Of a stretch of DNA of 35,840 bases, positions 16,686 through 24,767 are shown one piece after another. The DNA is from Bacteroidota bacterium (GTDB taxonomy: Bacteria > Bacteroidota > Bacteroidia > Bacteroidales > VadinHA17): positions 1 to 35,840 of the forward strand of contig QKGI01000037.1 in assembly GCA_003250475.1 (NCBI GenBank). Direction: 5' to 3'. A program made the translations under genes and the position numbers. The notes under the pieces were generated by a model that saw only the letters and a program-made list of their open reading frames with translations, did not search any database and was not told where the DNA came from. How positions within the stretch are numbered: position 1 is the stretch's first letter; every line of letters starts with the position of its first letter.

Positions 16686-16693
16686 TATTTTTG
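16686..16693 (+). promoter_or_regulatory. -7 element that decides the start of the propeller protein
   Basis: TATTTTTG matches TAnnTTTG and physically covers the TTG at 16691, which would otherwise be the most upstream start of the downstream gene. Transcription should begin near 16700, so the GTG at 16718 is the first plausible start. No good -33 box is seen at 19 bases. Confidence 0.5.
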
Positions 16694-16717
16694 GAATTGG
16701 ATATAAACCGGAAAATA

Positions 16718-19462
16718 GTGCGGAAAAGAACGGGGATCATACTTTTGTTTCTGTTTGCGGCAGTGCTGGCTGTGGCTGCATTTTTTATAAGGAGGGAAAA
16801 GCAGGTTGTGGTGCTGGATCCATGGGTGGCTGTTCCTTCTGATGCATTCTTTATCGCCGAGACCAATGACTTCCCTGAGCTATTGACAATGATCACTGAC
16901 CCTGCGGGCCTTATGTCAAGGCTTTCACCCATGACGTGGGCCGCCTCGCTGTTGCGTACCGTCTCGGATATAGACAGTATCACCGGTGGCCGTGAGGTCC
17001 GTGAGCTTATAAGCAACAGGAAGACTATCATCTCGCTGCATATGGCCGGCCAGGGACATGTCACACCGTTGCTGGTGATGAACAGCGGCACCTCACTGAC
17101 ATCGAGGCGTCTGGTAAACCTGTGTGAGATGTCAGGAGCCAGTGTGACGGATGCCAGGGACCTCGGCGGCACAAAGACATTTACTGTTACCTATGGCAGG
17201 GGTGACAGGCAGACACCGTTATACATGGCCCTCACGGCAGGCACAGTTGTCATTTCAACCTCAGAGAGCCTGCTGTCAGCAGCTCTTGACAACAAGAGCT
17301 CAGGATCCGACATACGACTGCAGCAGGGATTCACGAAAGTGGTAAGCTCTGCCGGCAAAGAGGCTGATAACATTTATATTCTGTTCAGGAACCTGCCGGG
17401 GTTTGTAAAGTCGTTTATGGCTCCTGACCAGGTCTCTGCCGTGACTACGGTGGCTATCGCCGGTGGTGGTGACCTGAGCTCAACGGAAGAGGGACTCTTC
17501 ATAAGCGGATTTCTCTCAACCGTCGGCGCCGGCGCCGGCGCTGACAGGCTGAAGGATGTCGAACCCGCAGAGTGCGGTGTGCAGGAAGTGCTGCCGCGCG
17601 GGACCTTCAGTTACCGTACAATAATGCGCAGGGCATCATTGAAAGGAGAGACGGCAACCGACCCTGCCTCGATCAACGCCACCGACCTGGCATTGATACT
17701 CAGCCCCTTCACCGGGACGGAGGTGACGGAGGCGCTGGTGCCTGTCGGCGGAGGAGAGGAACGGGTCATCATATTCAGGATGACGGACCAGAGGTCAGCA
17801 GAGAGTGTCCTCTATGAGAGGCTGTCAGCCAGGTACCGGTCAGTAGGTTTGCGCGAGAGTCATTTTGTGGCATCGGCACCCGGTGGTGGCGACAGGGATG
17901 ATGCGGTGCTTTACAAAATGCCGTTCACCGGTGTGGCTTCAGTGCTTGCCGGAGAGGGACGGAGCAAAGCCGGTGACGAGTGGGTCACATTCGCCAGATC
18001 ATATATGATCTTCTCAGGCTCACCGGAGGCGCTGGCAATAATAAGGAGAGAGTCGGACAATGAAAGTACCCTTATAAATGACCCTGAATTCAGGGAGATG
18101 GAAAAAACCCTTCCGACGAAGAGCTCATACCTGTTCTATGCCTCGGGAGATGTTCTCAGGTCGCTCCTGGCTCCCATGCTTTCCCCCGGCGCAGAGGCTG
18201 ACCTTACTGACCGATCGTTCTCAGGAATAGGAGGTGTGGGCATCAGCCTCACCCCAAGCAATGACATGATATATACCAGCCTGTCTGTCAGGTACAATGA
18301 GGCCGGTGATAATACAGTACGTACGACTGCCGGCACCACATCCGCAATCACCCGGGGAGCAGATACATCTGCCCTCAGGCTGGTGTGGAAGGTAAGGCTG
18401 GACGCCGAACCCGCCTGCGTACCGTTCCTCTTTACCAACCACAATACAGGTGCCACGGAGATATTCATACAGGACCAGAGGAACAATATCTACCTTATCA
18501 GCGCCTCAGGGAAGATACTGTGGAAGGCGATGATCAGGGAAAAGATCACCGGAGAGATCTTCATGATAGATTATTATAAGAACGGTAAGAACCAGTTGCT
18601 GTTTACAGGTCATAATTATATGCATCTCATCGACAGGAACGGTAACTATGTGGATAAGTATCCTGTAAAGATGAGAGTGCCGGCAGCAAACACGCTGGCG
18701 GTGTTCGATTATGAGAGTAATAAGGATTACAGGCTGTTTGTTTCCGGTGAGGATAACAAGATTTACGTGTACGATCGATCAGGCACACCCGTCAGGGGCT
18801 GGAATATCTTCACAACACGCGGCAGGGTTAAGGACCCCGTGGAGTTCTTCAGGGTAAGGGGAAAGGATTATCTCTTTGTAGCCGATGACCAGGCCGTATA
18901 TGTTCTTGACCGCACGGGCAATATCAGGGTGGCCCACCAGGAGCCGCTAAGGAAGGCGGCAGGATCGGCGGCAAGGCTTACGGGAGGTGATGAGCAGTCA
19001 ATTGTCTTCTCGGCGCCTGATGGCACTGTAGTTTACCTTCTCTTTGACGGGACAGTGAAGAGGGAGACCCCGGGAGCCTTCTCTGCCGGCCACCTGGCAG
19101 ACTTCACAGACCTTGACGGAGATAATGTTACTGATTATATCTGCATCGATCATGGCGTACTGCATGCCTACGGCAGCAGCAAAGAGGAACTCTATTCGTA
19201 TTCCTTTGAGACTGAGAACCTGAGCGGTCCTGTGATTTTCACTGTATCACCGGCAGAAAAGCGGATAGCAGTATATGAAAATGACAGGCAGATGCTGCAC
19301 CTTCTGGGGAGAACAGGCCACTCACTGACAGGGTTCCCCCGTAAAGCAGGTCCTTATTTCAATCTCGGGAGGGTGACGAATAAAAGCACATGGAATCTGC
19401 TTGTAAATGAAAATGATACATATCTTTATAATTATGAACTAACATCAGGTTCAAAACAATAG
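16718..19462 (+). CDS. Membrane-anchored protein, DUF3352-like N-terminus and beta-propeller-like C-terminus
   Basis: About 914 residues from the GTG start. An N-terminal TM anchor (TGIILLFLFAAVLAVAAFFI, about residues 5-24) is followed by a region with VPSDAFFIAETNDFPELL and alternating alpha/beta segments to about residue 560, similar to DUF3352-type proteins. The last 330 residues contain recurring blade-like units: NIYLISASGKILWKA, HLIDRNGNYV, IYVYDRSGTPVRGW, VYVLDRTGNIRVA and DFTDLDGDNVTDYICID. These suggest a quinoprotein-like or FG-GAP-type propeller facing the periplasm. Function unknown; protein binding is a reasonable guess for the propeller. No ATG exists near the start, so GTG is chosen over TTG because the promoter box covers the latter. 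DUF5723-like follows in the same direction. Confidence 0.75.
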   Translation: MRKRTGIILLFLFAAVLAVAAFFIRREKQVVVLDPWVAVPSDAFFIAETNDFPELLTMITDPAGLMSRLSPMTWAASLLRTVSDIDSITGGREVRELISNRKTIISLHMAGQGHVTPLLVMNSGTSLTSRRLVNLCEMSGASVTDARDLGGTKTFTVTYGRGDRQTPLYMALTAGTVVISTSESLLSAALDNKSSGSDIRLQQGFTKVVSSAGKEADNIYILFRNLPGFVKSFMAPDQVSAVTTVAIAGGGDLSSTEEGLFISGFLSTVGAGAGADRLKDVEPAECGVQEVLPRGTFSYRTIMRRASLKGETATDPASINATDLALILSPFTGTEVTEALVPVGGGEERVIIFRMTDQRSAESVLYERLSARYRSVGLRESHFVASAPGGGDRDDAVLYKMPFTGVASVLAGEGRSKAGDEWVTFARSYMIFSGSPEALAIIRRESDNESTLINDPEFREMEKTLPTKSSYLFYASGDVLRSLLAPMLSPGAEADLTDRSFSGIGGVGISLTPSNDMIYTSLSVRYNEAGDNTVRTTAGTTSAITRGADTSALRLVWKVRLDAEPACVPFLFTNHNTGATEIFIQDQRNNIYLISASGKILWKAMIREKITGEIFMIDYYKNGKNQLLFTGHNYMHLIDRNGNYVDKYPVKMRVPAANTLAVFDYESNKDYRLFVSGEDNKIYVYDRSGTPVRGWNIFTTRGRVKDPVEFFRVRGKDYLFVADDQAVYVLDRTGNIRVAHQEPLRKAAGSAARLTGGDEQSIVFSAPDGTVVYLLFDGTVKRETPGAFSAGHLADFTDLDGDNVTDYICIDHGVLHAYGSSKEELYSYSFETENLSGPVIFTVSPAEKRIAVYENDRQMLHLLGRTGHSLTGFPRKAGPYFNLGRVTNKSTWNLLVNENDTYLYNYELTSGSKQ

Positions 19463-19476
19463 GGTAGAATGAAGGA

Positions 19477-19545
19477 AACCTGGCTGATTCAGATGAGAGC
19501 TGCGTATACGGGTTTTGCATATGACAGGCCAGGGTTTCAGCCAGG
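19477..19545. repeat. Widely spaced inverted repeat upstream of the DUF5723-like gene
   Basis: ACCTGGCTGA (19477-19486) and its exact complement TCAGCCAGGT (19536-19545) flank 49 bases and end 23 bases before the next start codon. In RNA they could close a large loop next to the translation start. There is no U-tract, so it is not a simple terminator. Confidence 0.45.
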
Positions 19546-19568
19546 TGTAAGGAGAAAATTTTAAAAAT

Positions 19569-21020
19569 ATGAAAAGGAAATTAATCACTCTGCTTGTATT
19601 GATGGCCACAGTTGCCGTTAGTCAGCTGACAGCCCAGACCAGCCAGGTATTGTATTATATGAACCTGCCGCAGCGAACCACGCTCAACCCTGCCCTGAAA
19701 CCATCAGGAAGAGTTTATGTGGGTCTTCCTGCCATATCCGACATTTCGGTAAGGGTCGACAACAACTTTATGAGCCTGTCGGACCTCTTCATTAATGGCG
19801 TCATATCAGACACTACTCTCACCATCCTTAATCCCGGAATGGACCTTGACAATTTCCTTGCCGGCCTGGGAGACAAGAACTCCGTTGAGCCTCAGGCAGG
19901 CATACAGCTCTTTGGCCTTGCCTTCACCATCGGTGAGGACCTCAGGATATCCTTTGATATTACCCAGCGTTTTGACGGCAATTTCGTTGTGCCCGGTGAT
20001 CTGATCCGGCTGGGGATTAATGATAATGAGATCTTTCCCGGCAGGAATATTGACCTGTCATCCCTGAGAGCAGATGTGAAGTACTGGAATGAGATCGGAC
20101 TGGGTGCTTCAAAGAATATCACAGACAAACTAAGGGTAGGGGCCAGGTTACTCATCCTGTCTGGGGTGGCTTCGGGCTACCTGACCAATAACGGCATCAG
20201 CCTGACGGTGAACGATGACTATACCCAGACCGTGGATGCCGATGCCACGCTTAACATCAGCGGTCCCTTTACCTTCGTTGTTGAGGAGGACGGCATTATT
20301 CACAACATCAGGTTCGAAGATGAGCGTTTTGACAATGGCGGCTCCTTTCTTTCCTACATGTCAGGCATGGCGAACCCGGGCCTTGGCTTTGAAGCCGGCG
20401 CTGAGTACAGGTTCAGTGATATGTTCTCCGTCTCTGCCGCCATCACGGACCTGGGATATATAAGATGGAAGAGGGACAGGTCAGAGGTACTTGTAAAATC
20501 GAACATCGTATTAAACGGGTTGACATTACAGGACGTATATGATGAGAGTATTACCTTCGGGGAGCTGCTCAACTGGACCCTCGATTCAATCCAGAATTCA
20601 ATAGAGCTCTCAGAGTCACCGGCTGCCTATACTACCTCCCTGCCCTTCACTGCTACGGCGGGCTTCAGTTTTACGCCGGTGAAGTTTTTCACAGCCGGCC
20701 TTCTGTCCCAGTCAAGATTTAAGGGGAAGCAGGTACATGAAACGTTGACGCTGTCGGGTAATCTCAATTTCGGGAATGCCTTCTCGGCCACCATGGCCTA
20801 TACCATGGCAAACAGGCGATATGATAACCTGGGTTTCGGCCTGGCTTTCAGGGGAGGTGTCGTTCAGTTCTACGCCCTGGTGGATAACATTCCTCTCAGG
20901 TGGAGCACCATGAGAAGCGGCACGGATAGCTACCGGCTGCCGGAAAACTGGAACACGGTGCATGCGAGACTGGGTCTGAATCTTGTGTTCGGGAACAGGG
21001 AGAGAGACCTGGTCTATTAA
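19569..21020 (+). CDS. DUF5723-like outer-membrane beta-barrel protein
   Basis: This 483-residue protein has a signal peptide (MKRKLITLLVLMATVAVSQLTAQ, cleaved near residue 23). The mature part is beta-rich, with alternating hydrophobic strands and frequent Gly/Asn turns, and the C-terminal strand ends HARLGLNLVFGNRERDLVY. The early motif YYMNLPQRTTLNPALKPSGR is the type seen in Bacteroidota proteins annotated DUF5723, presumed outer-membrane barrels. The function is unknown. It lies 106 bases after the propeller-protein gene on the same strand; a separate promoter is not evident, so co-transcription is likely. It is convergent with the MlaF-like gene, with an 8-base gap. Confidence 0.8.
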   Translation: MKRKLITLLVLMATVAVSQLTAQTSQVLYYMNLPQRTTLNPALKPSGRVYVGLPAISDISVRVDNNFMSLSDLFINGVISDTTLTILNPGMDLDNFLAGLGDKNSVEPQAGIQLFGLAFTIGEDLRISFDITQRFDGNFVVPGDLIRLGINDNEIFPGRNIDLSSLRADVKYWNEIGLGASKNITDKLRVGARLLILSGVASGYLTNNGISLTVNDDYTQTVDADATLNISGPFTFVVEEDGIIHNIRFEDERFDNGGSFLSYMSGMANPGLGFEAGAEYRFSDMFSVSAAITDLGYIRWKRDRSEVLVKSNIVLNGLTLQDVYDESITFGELLNWTLDSIQNSIELSESPAAYTTSLPFTATAGFSFTPVKFFTAGLLSQSRFKGKQVHETLTLSGNLNFGNAFSATMAYTMANRRYDNLGFGLAFRGGVVQFYALVDNIPLRWSTMRSGTDSYRLPENWNTVHARLGLNLVFGNRERDLVY

Positions 21021-21028
21021 CAGGGTTA

Positions 21029-21784
21029 TTACCGGGAAGACTCTTTTAACTGCCTGGCCAGTGCGTTGGCGAAGACAAATTCATTAAGTATCCGGCAGTC
21101 GGATTTCAGTATTTCGTTTTTATTACCTTCCCAGCACTTCTCACCCTCCTCGATGAAGATTATTTTCTCACCGTTCTCCATGACGGAATTCATATCATGA
21201 GTATTGACAATGGTTGTCATATTCATCTCGATGGTTATCTCCCTTATGAGCTCATCGATTATGATAGAAGTTTTGGGATCCAGTCCCGAGTTAGGCTCAT
21301 CACAGAAGAGAAACCTCGGATTCAGGGCTATGGCCCTGGCGATAGCCACCCTTTTCTTCATTCCCCCGGACAGCTCCGACGGGAAGAGGGGGTTGGAGTT
21401 GACCAGGTTGACCCGTTTCAGGCAGAAGTTTACGCGATCGAGCTTTTCTTCATCTGTCATGGTGGTGAACATGTCAAGAGGAAACCTGACATTCTCCTCT
21501 ACCGACATGGAATCAAAGAGGGCACTTCCCTGGAAAAGCATACCCATCTCTTTCCTTATCTCCTTCTTACCCGTGAAATCCAGGCCTGTGAACAGTTTCT
21601 CATCATAATAGATGGTTCCTTCATCAACCTCGAGAAGACCTACAATACACTTCAGGAACACTGTTTTTCCGGAGCCGCTTTTGCCGATTATCAGGTTTGT
21701 CTGGCCGGGCTCAAATACAGCCGAGATATCTTTCAGGACCTCCCGGTCGCCGAATGTTTTGGATATATGTTCGGCCCTGATCAT
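21029..21784 (-). CDS. MlaF-like ABC transporter ATP-binding protein
   Basis: A 251-residue ABC ATPase with Walker A GKSGSGKT (about residues 34-41), a Q-loop at MLFQGSALFDSMSV, the signature LSGGMKKR (about 139) and Walker B FLFCDEPNSGLDP (about 159-171), with switch His in NTHDM. The sequence ELSGGMKKRVAIARAIA and the substrate-free context match MlaF/Ttg2A, the ATPase of the phospholipid (Mla) or MCE transporter. It energises lipid movement between the inner and outer membranes. Its ATG overlaps the MlaE-like stop by four bases. An MCE-domain (MlaD) protein is absent here and must lie elsewhere. Confidence 0.92.
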   Translation of the reverse strand: MIRAEHISKTFGDREVLKDISAVFEPGQTNLIIGKSGSGKTVFLKCIVGLLEVDEGTIYYDEKLFTGLDFTGKKEIRKEMGMLFQGSALFDSMSVEENVRFPLDMFTTMTDEEKLDRVNFCLKRVNLVNSNPLFPSELSGGMKKRVAIARAIALNPRFLFCDEPNSGLDPKTSIIIDELIREITIEMNMTTIVNTHDMNSVMENGEKIIFIEEGEKCWEGNKNEILKSDCRILNEFVFANALARQLKESSR

Positions 21785-22524
21785 GACAGTAGCAGCTGGG
21801 TAAGGATTACATTGAACAGCAGTATGGTTATGCTGCTGTAGACCACGGCCCTGGTGCTTGCGCGGCCGACCTCGAGAGAACCGCCTTCAACATAGTAACC
21901 CTGGTGGGCTGATATGGTTGTGATGATGAAAGCGAAGAAGAGGGTTTTGATTATGGCGTAGGTGATGTAATACGGAATAAAGGCATACTGTATGCCATAT
22001 ACATAATCCTGTGAGGTAATGACACCGGCAGATGTGCCGACGATCCATCCGCCGAGGATACCGGTTATTATGCTTATAAGGGTGAGAAAAGGGTTGAACA
22101 GGAGGGTGGCAATAACCTTGGGAAGGATAATGTAGGAGGCTGAGTTGACTCCCATCAGTTCAAGAGCGTCAATCTGCTCGGTGACCCGCATTGTTCCTAT
22201 TTCAGAGGCTATATTGGAGCCAACTTTTCCGGCAAGGATAAGAGCAACAATTGTTGAGGAGAACTCCAGCAGTATAGAGTCTCTGGCCCCCAGGCCGATG
22301 AGGTATGTCGGATAAATAGGATTCTCTGTGTTATAGGCTGTCTGCAGTGTGATGACCGCTCCCATGAAGAAGGAGATGATGGTGACGATACCTATGGAGT
22401 TCAGGCCAAGGCTGACAAACTCCTTCATCGTCTGCCTGTAGTAAACAGGATATTTCTCGGGTTTGGAGAAGACCCTGCCGAGTAACAACCAGTATGAGCC
22501 GAAGCCGGAAAGAAATCTGAACAT
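21781..22524 (-). CDS. MlaE-like lipid ABC transporter permease
   Basis: A 247-residue integral membrane protein of the MlaE/YrbE family, with five or so TM segments. The family core is present: GIVTIISFFMGAVITLQTAYN, then EFSSTIVALILAGKVGSNIASEIGTM and RVTEQIDALELMGVNSASYIILPKVIA, which includes the coupling helix contacting the ATPase. It forms the channel of the phospholipid transporter with the MlaF-like protein downstream, whose start it overlaps. A promoter lies 20 bases upstream of the start. Confidence 0.94.
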   Translation of the reverse strand: MFRFLSGFGSYWLLLGRVFSKPEKYPVYYRQTMKEFVSLGLNSIGIVTIISFFMGAVITLQTAYNTENPIYPTYLIGLGARDSILLEFSSTIVALILAGKVGSNIASEIGTMRVTEQIDALELMGVNSASYIILPKVIATLLFNPFLTLISIITGILGGWIVGTSAGVITSQDYVYGIQYAFIPYYITYAIIKTLFFAFIITTISAHQGYYVEGGSLEVGRASTRAVVYSSITILLFNVILTQLLLS

Positions 22525-22542
22525 ACTTCAAAATTATCCGGT

Positions 22543-22573
22543 CAAATTTAACAATAAATCACCTCACGTGAAA
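22543..22573 (-). promoter_or_regulatory. Promoter of the mlaE-mlaF-like operon
   Basis: On the minus strand TTTC (22573-22570), 19 bases, then TAAATTTG (22550-22543), which is a full -7 match with a one-base deviation at -33. The -33 box is covered by two mutually exclusive short hairpins: CGTGAA/TTCACG at 22567-22581 and GAAACC/GGTTTC at 22570-22587. They could be part of an operator. Confidence 0.55.
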
Positions 22574-22602
22574 CCTTCACGGGTTTCCTCTGAAGTAATT
22601 TA

Positions 22603-22610
22603 TATATTTG
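22603..22610 (+). promoter_or_regulatory. Possible -7 element upstream of the mannose-1-phosphate guanylyltransferase gene
   Basis: TATATTTG matches TAnnTTTG. It lies 147 bases before the ATG at 22758, which would give an unusually long leader, and no -33 box is placed correctly. The stretch 22611-22757 is AT-rich and has no convincing nearer promoter or structured element. Confidence 0.3.
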
Positions 22611-22757
22611 TAATAGTGCTCATTAATTTCAGGCAATAGCGGAATACCCGTATATCCGGAAAGCGGCCAGGTTTGCGGGCACGGCAAAACTAACCGCAAT
22701 TTAAATAAGATCAGTTATATGGGTAGTCCTTTGTATTTTTATTAATAAAATTCAACC

Positions 22758-23846
22758 ATGAAGAAAAACCGATATTTGCTGATCATGGCCGGTGGTGTTG
22801 GAAGCCGGTTCTGGCCACTCAGCAGGAAGGAAAAACCCAAGCAATTCCTTGATATCCTGGGAACGGGAGAGACCCTGATACAGATGACCTATCGCCGGTT
22901 TAAGGATATCTGTCCTCCTGAGAACATCTATGTAGTGACCAATGAAGACAGCACTGATACGGTTACCGGTCAGCTGGGTATTGACAGCGACCATGTTCTT
23001 GCGGAGCCGCTTAGGCGCAACACTGCCCCGTGTATTGCATACGGGATATTCAGGATCATGGCAGAGAACCCTGATGCGGTCATCGCCGTGACACCGTCCG
23101 ATCATCTTATAAAGAAGGAGGATGAGTTCAGGGAGGTCATGAATGAGGCTTTCCGGTTCGCTTCAGAGAATGATGCCCTTCTTACCCTCGGCATCAGGCC
23201 TGACAGGCCTGAGACCGGGTACGGATACATACAGGCCAACACCCTGCAGCCTGTCGACGGATTCAAGGGGCTTCACAAGGTCAAGGCCTTCACCGAGAAG
23301 CCGGAGTTACCTATGGCGAAGCTCTTTATCGAGAGCGGAGACTTCTACTGGAACAGCGGTATCTTTGTCTGGAAGGCAAGCACCATACTTGCATCGTTTG
23401 ACAGGCATCTGCCTGACATCTACCATACATTTGACGAGGGCAGAGAGCTTTTCAGCACAGCTTCGGAAAAGGAATTTATCAAGCGCGCTTATGCACAGTG
23501 CAGCAGTATCTCGGTCGATTACGGGATAATGGAGAAGGCAGATAATGTATATGTCATATGTACGGACCTGGGCTGGTCTGACCTGGGGACATGGAGCTCA
23601 CTGTACCTTCATTCCGATCATGACCGTAATGATAACGCTGTTCTTAACTCAAAGGCACTGACCTATAATTCCGAGGGTAACATCATAAGCCTGCCGTCAG
23701 GTAAGATTGCAGTGATACAGGGTCTTGATGATTACATAATCATTGACAGCGGTGATGTACTGCTTATAGTATCGCGCGACCAGGAGCAAAATCTGAAGCT
23801 TTACCTTGACGATGTCGGTAAGGCCACCGGCGAGCAATACCTGTAA
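22758..23846 (+). CDS. Mannose-1-phosphate guanylyltransferase
   Basis: A 362-residue nucleotidyltransferase making GDP-mannose from mannose-1-phosphate and GTP. The N-terminal signature is IMAGGVGSRFWPLSRKEKPKQFLDI (residues 9-33). VTPSDHLI (about 113) and TEKPELPMAKLFIESGDFYWNSGIFVWK (about 177-204) are the metal-binding and sugar-binding segments. It is the single-domain, short form with no C-terminal isomerase domain. GDP-mannose feeds O-antigen, capsule and, via GDP-fucose, glycoprotein sugars in this phylum. It is divergent from the mla genes and ends four bases before the bidirectional terminator. The ATG at 22758 starts the conserved protein. Confidence 0.95.
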   Translation: MKKNRYLLIMAGGVGSRFWPLSRKEKPKQFLDILGTGETLIQMTYRRFKDICPPENIYVVTNEDSTDTVTGQLGIDSDHVLAEPLRRNTAPCIAYGIFRIMAENPDAVIAVTPSDHLIKKEDEFREVMNEAFRFASENDALLTLGIRPDRPETGYGYIQANTLQPVDGFKGLHKVKAFTEKPELPMAKLFIESGDFYWNSGIFVWKASTILASFDRHLPDIYHTFDEGRELFSTASEKEFIKRAYAQCSSISVDYGIMEKADNVYVICTDLGWSDLGTWSSLYLHSDHDRNDNAVLNSKALTYNSEGNIISLPSGKIAVIQGLDDYIIIDSGDVLLIVSRDQEQNLKLYLDDVGKATGEQYL

Positions 23847-23881
23847 AACAAAAGAGCCCCGTCATGCGGGGCTCTTTTGTT
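23847..23881. terminator. Bidirectional rho-independent terminator between convergent genes
   Basis: A 15-bp perfect stem: AACAAAAGAGCCCCG (23847-23861), loop TCATG, and the complementary strand (23867-23881). It is flanked by A-rich and T-rich ends, so it can serve the guanylyltransferase gene on the plus strand and gldN on the minus strand. It ends 14 bases before the gldN stop. Confidence 0.92.
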
Positions 23882-23894
23882 CTGATGCGTATAT

Positions 23895-24749
23895 CTAGTA
23901 TTCCCAGAGATCCTGTTCAAAATTGAAAATCTCATTCTTGATCCTCTCAGCCTCAAATATCTGTGAAGGACCCATTTTGTACTGGTTTATGGACCTGTCG
24001 TCATAGACGTTTGATTCGGCAACGATATAACCGCTGAACCTGCGCTGGAGCATAAGATCCTCAAAGGAGATGCGTTGTGCATCGTTGAAGGAGTTAAAGG
24101 CTTCGTTCTGTGCCAGTGCCTGCCTTACATCTTCATACCTTATCCAGAACAGGCGTCTCTTGACCAGTCTTGAGGTGATCTGATCATATCCCATGTAGAT
24201 AGGGCATATACCTATGATACGAACGTCAAGCCTTGAATGCTTCTTGTCAAAGAACCACTCTTCCAGCAGCATGAGCTGCTTGATGTCAGCAGGATTCTCC
24301 ATATTGGTCACTGTGGAGTCATGCTCCATGCCATCGGCGCCTATGACAGTTATGGTAAGCGTGTCACGGTTCATCTTGGCTGCTATATCGTTATAGGTGG
24401 TCGGCACTGTCATGGCATCGCCGTCAGTGGCTGAGACCCTGCCTGAAAGTATCTCATTGAGGAGGATACCTGAGAAGTTCATCCTCCCGTCTGACATCTC
24501 TGAGGCGAACCTGTTGTTGGCACCGTCATATCTCAGCGACGGATAATAGAGGTTCAGGTTCATCTTTTCCCTGAGGTCGATTATCCGGTATAGTCTTTTT
24601 GACCAGATGACGTCGGATTCACCCAGGTATGTATAATTGACCTTCTGGTTCTCAGGCATCTGTTTTGTATAGATGTCTCCGAACGACTGTGCCATTGAGG
24701 CGGTACAGATCAGCAGGCCTGCGAGGCCTGCCAGAGTTCTCCTGTTCAT
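23895..24749 (-). CDS. gldN: Type IX secretion system protein GldN/PorN
   Basis: A 284-residue periplasmic protein with a signal peptide (LAGLAGLLICTASMAQ, cleaved near residue 21). SDVIWSKRLYRIIDLREKMNLNLYYP, KQLMLLEEWFFDKKHSRLDVRIIGICPIY and LVKRRLFWIRYEDVRQALA are characteristic of the GldN/PorN family. In Porphyromonas gingivalis and Flavobacterium, PorN/GldN forms a periplasmic ring with the lipoprotein PorK/GldK beneath the outer membrane. It is the last gene of the porP-gldK-gldL-gldM-gldN run, 18 bases after gldM. Confidence 0.96.
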   Translation of the reverse strand: MNRRTLAGLAGLLICTASMAQSFGDIYTKQMPENQKVNYTYLGESDVIWSKRLYRIIDLREKMNLNLYYPSLRYDGANNRFASEMSDGRMNFSGILLNEILSGRVSATDGDAMTVPTTYNDIAAKMNRDTLTITVIGADGMEHDSTVTNMENPADIKQLMLLEEWFFDKKHSRLDVRIIGICPIYMGYDQITSRLVKRRLFWIRYEDVRQALAQNEAFNSFNDAQRISFEDLMLQRRFSGYIVAESNVYDDRSINQYKMGPSQIFEAERIKNEIFNFEQDLWEY

Positions 24750-24767
24750 GGTTTGTATCTTCTGTTG

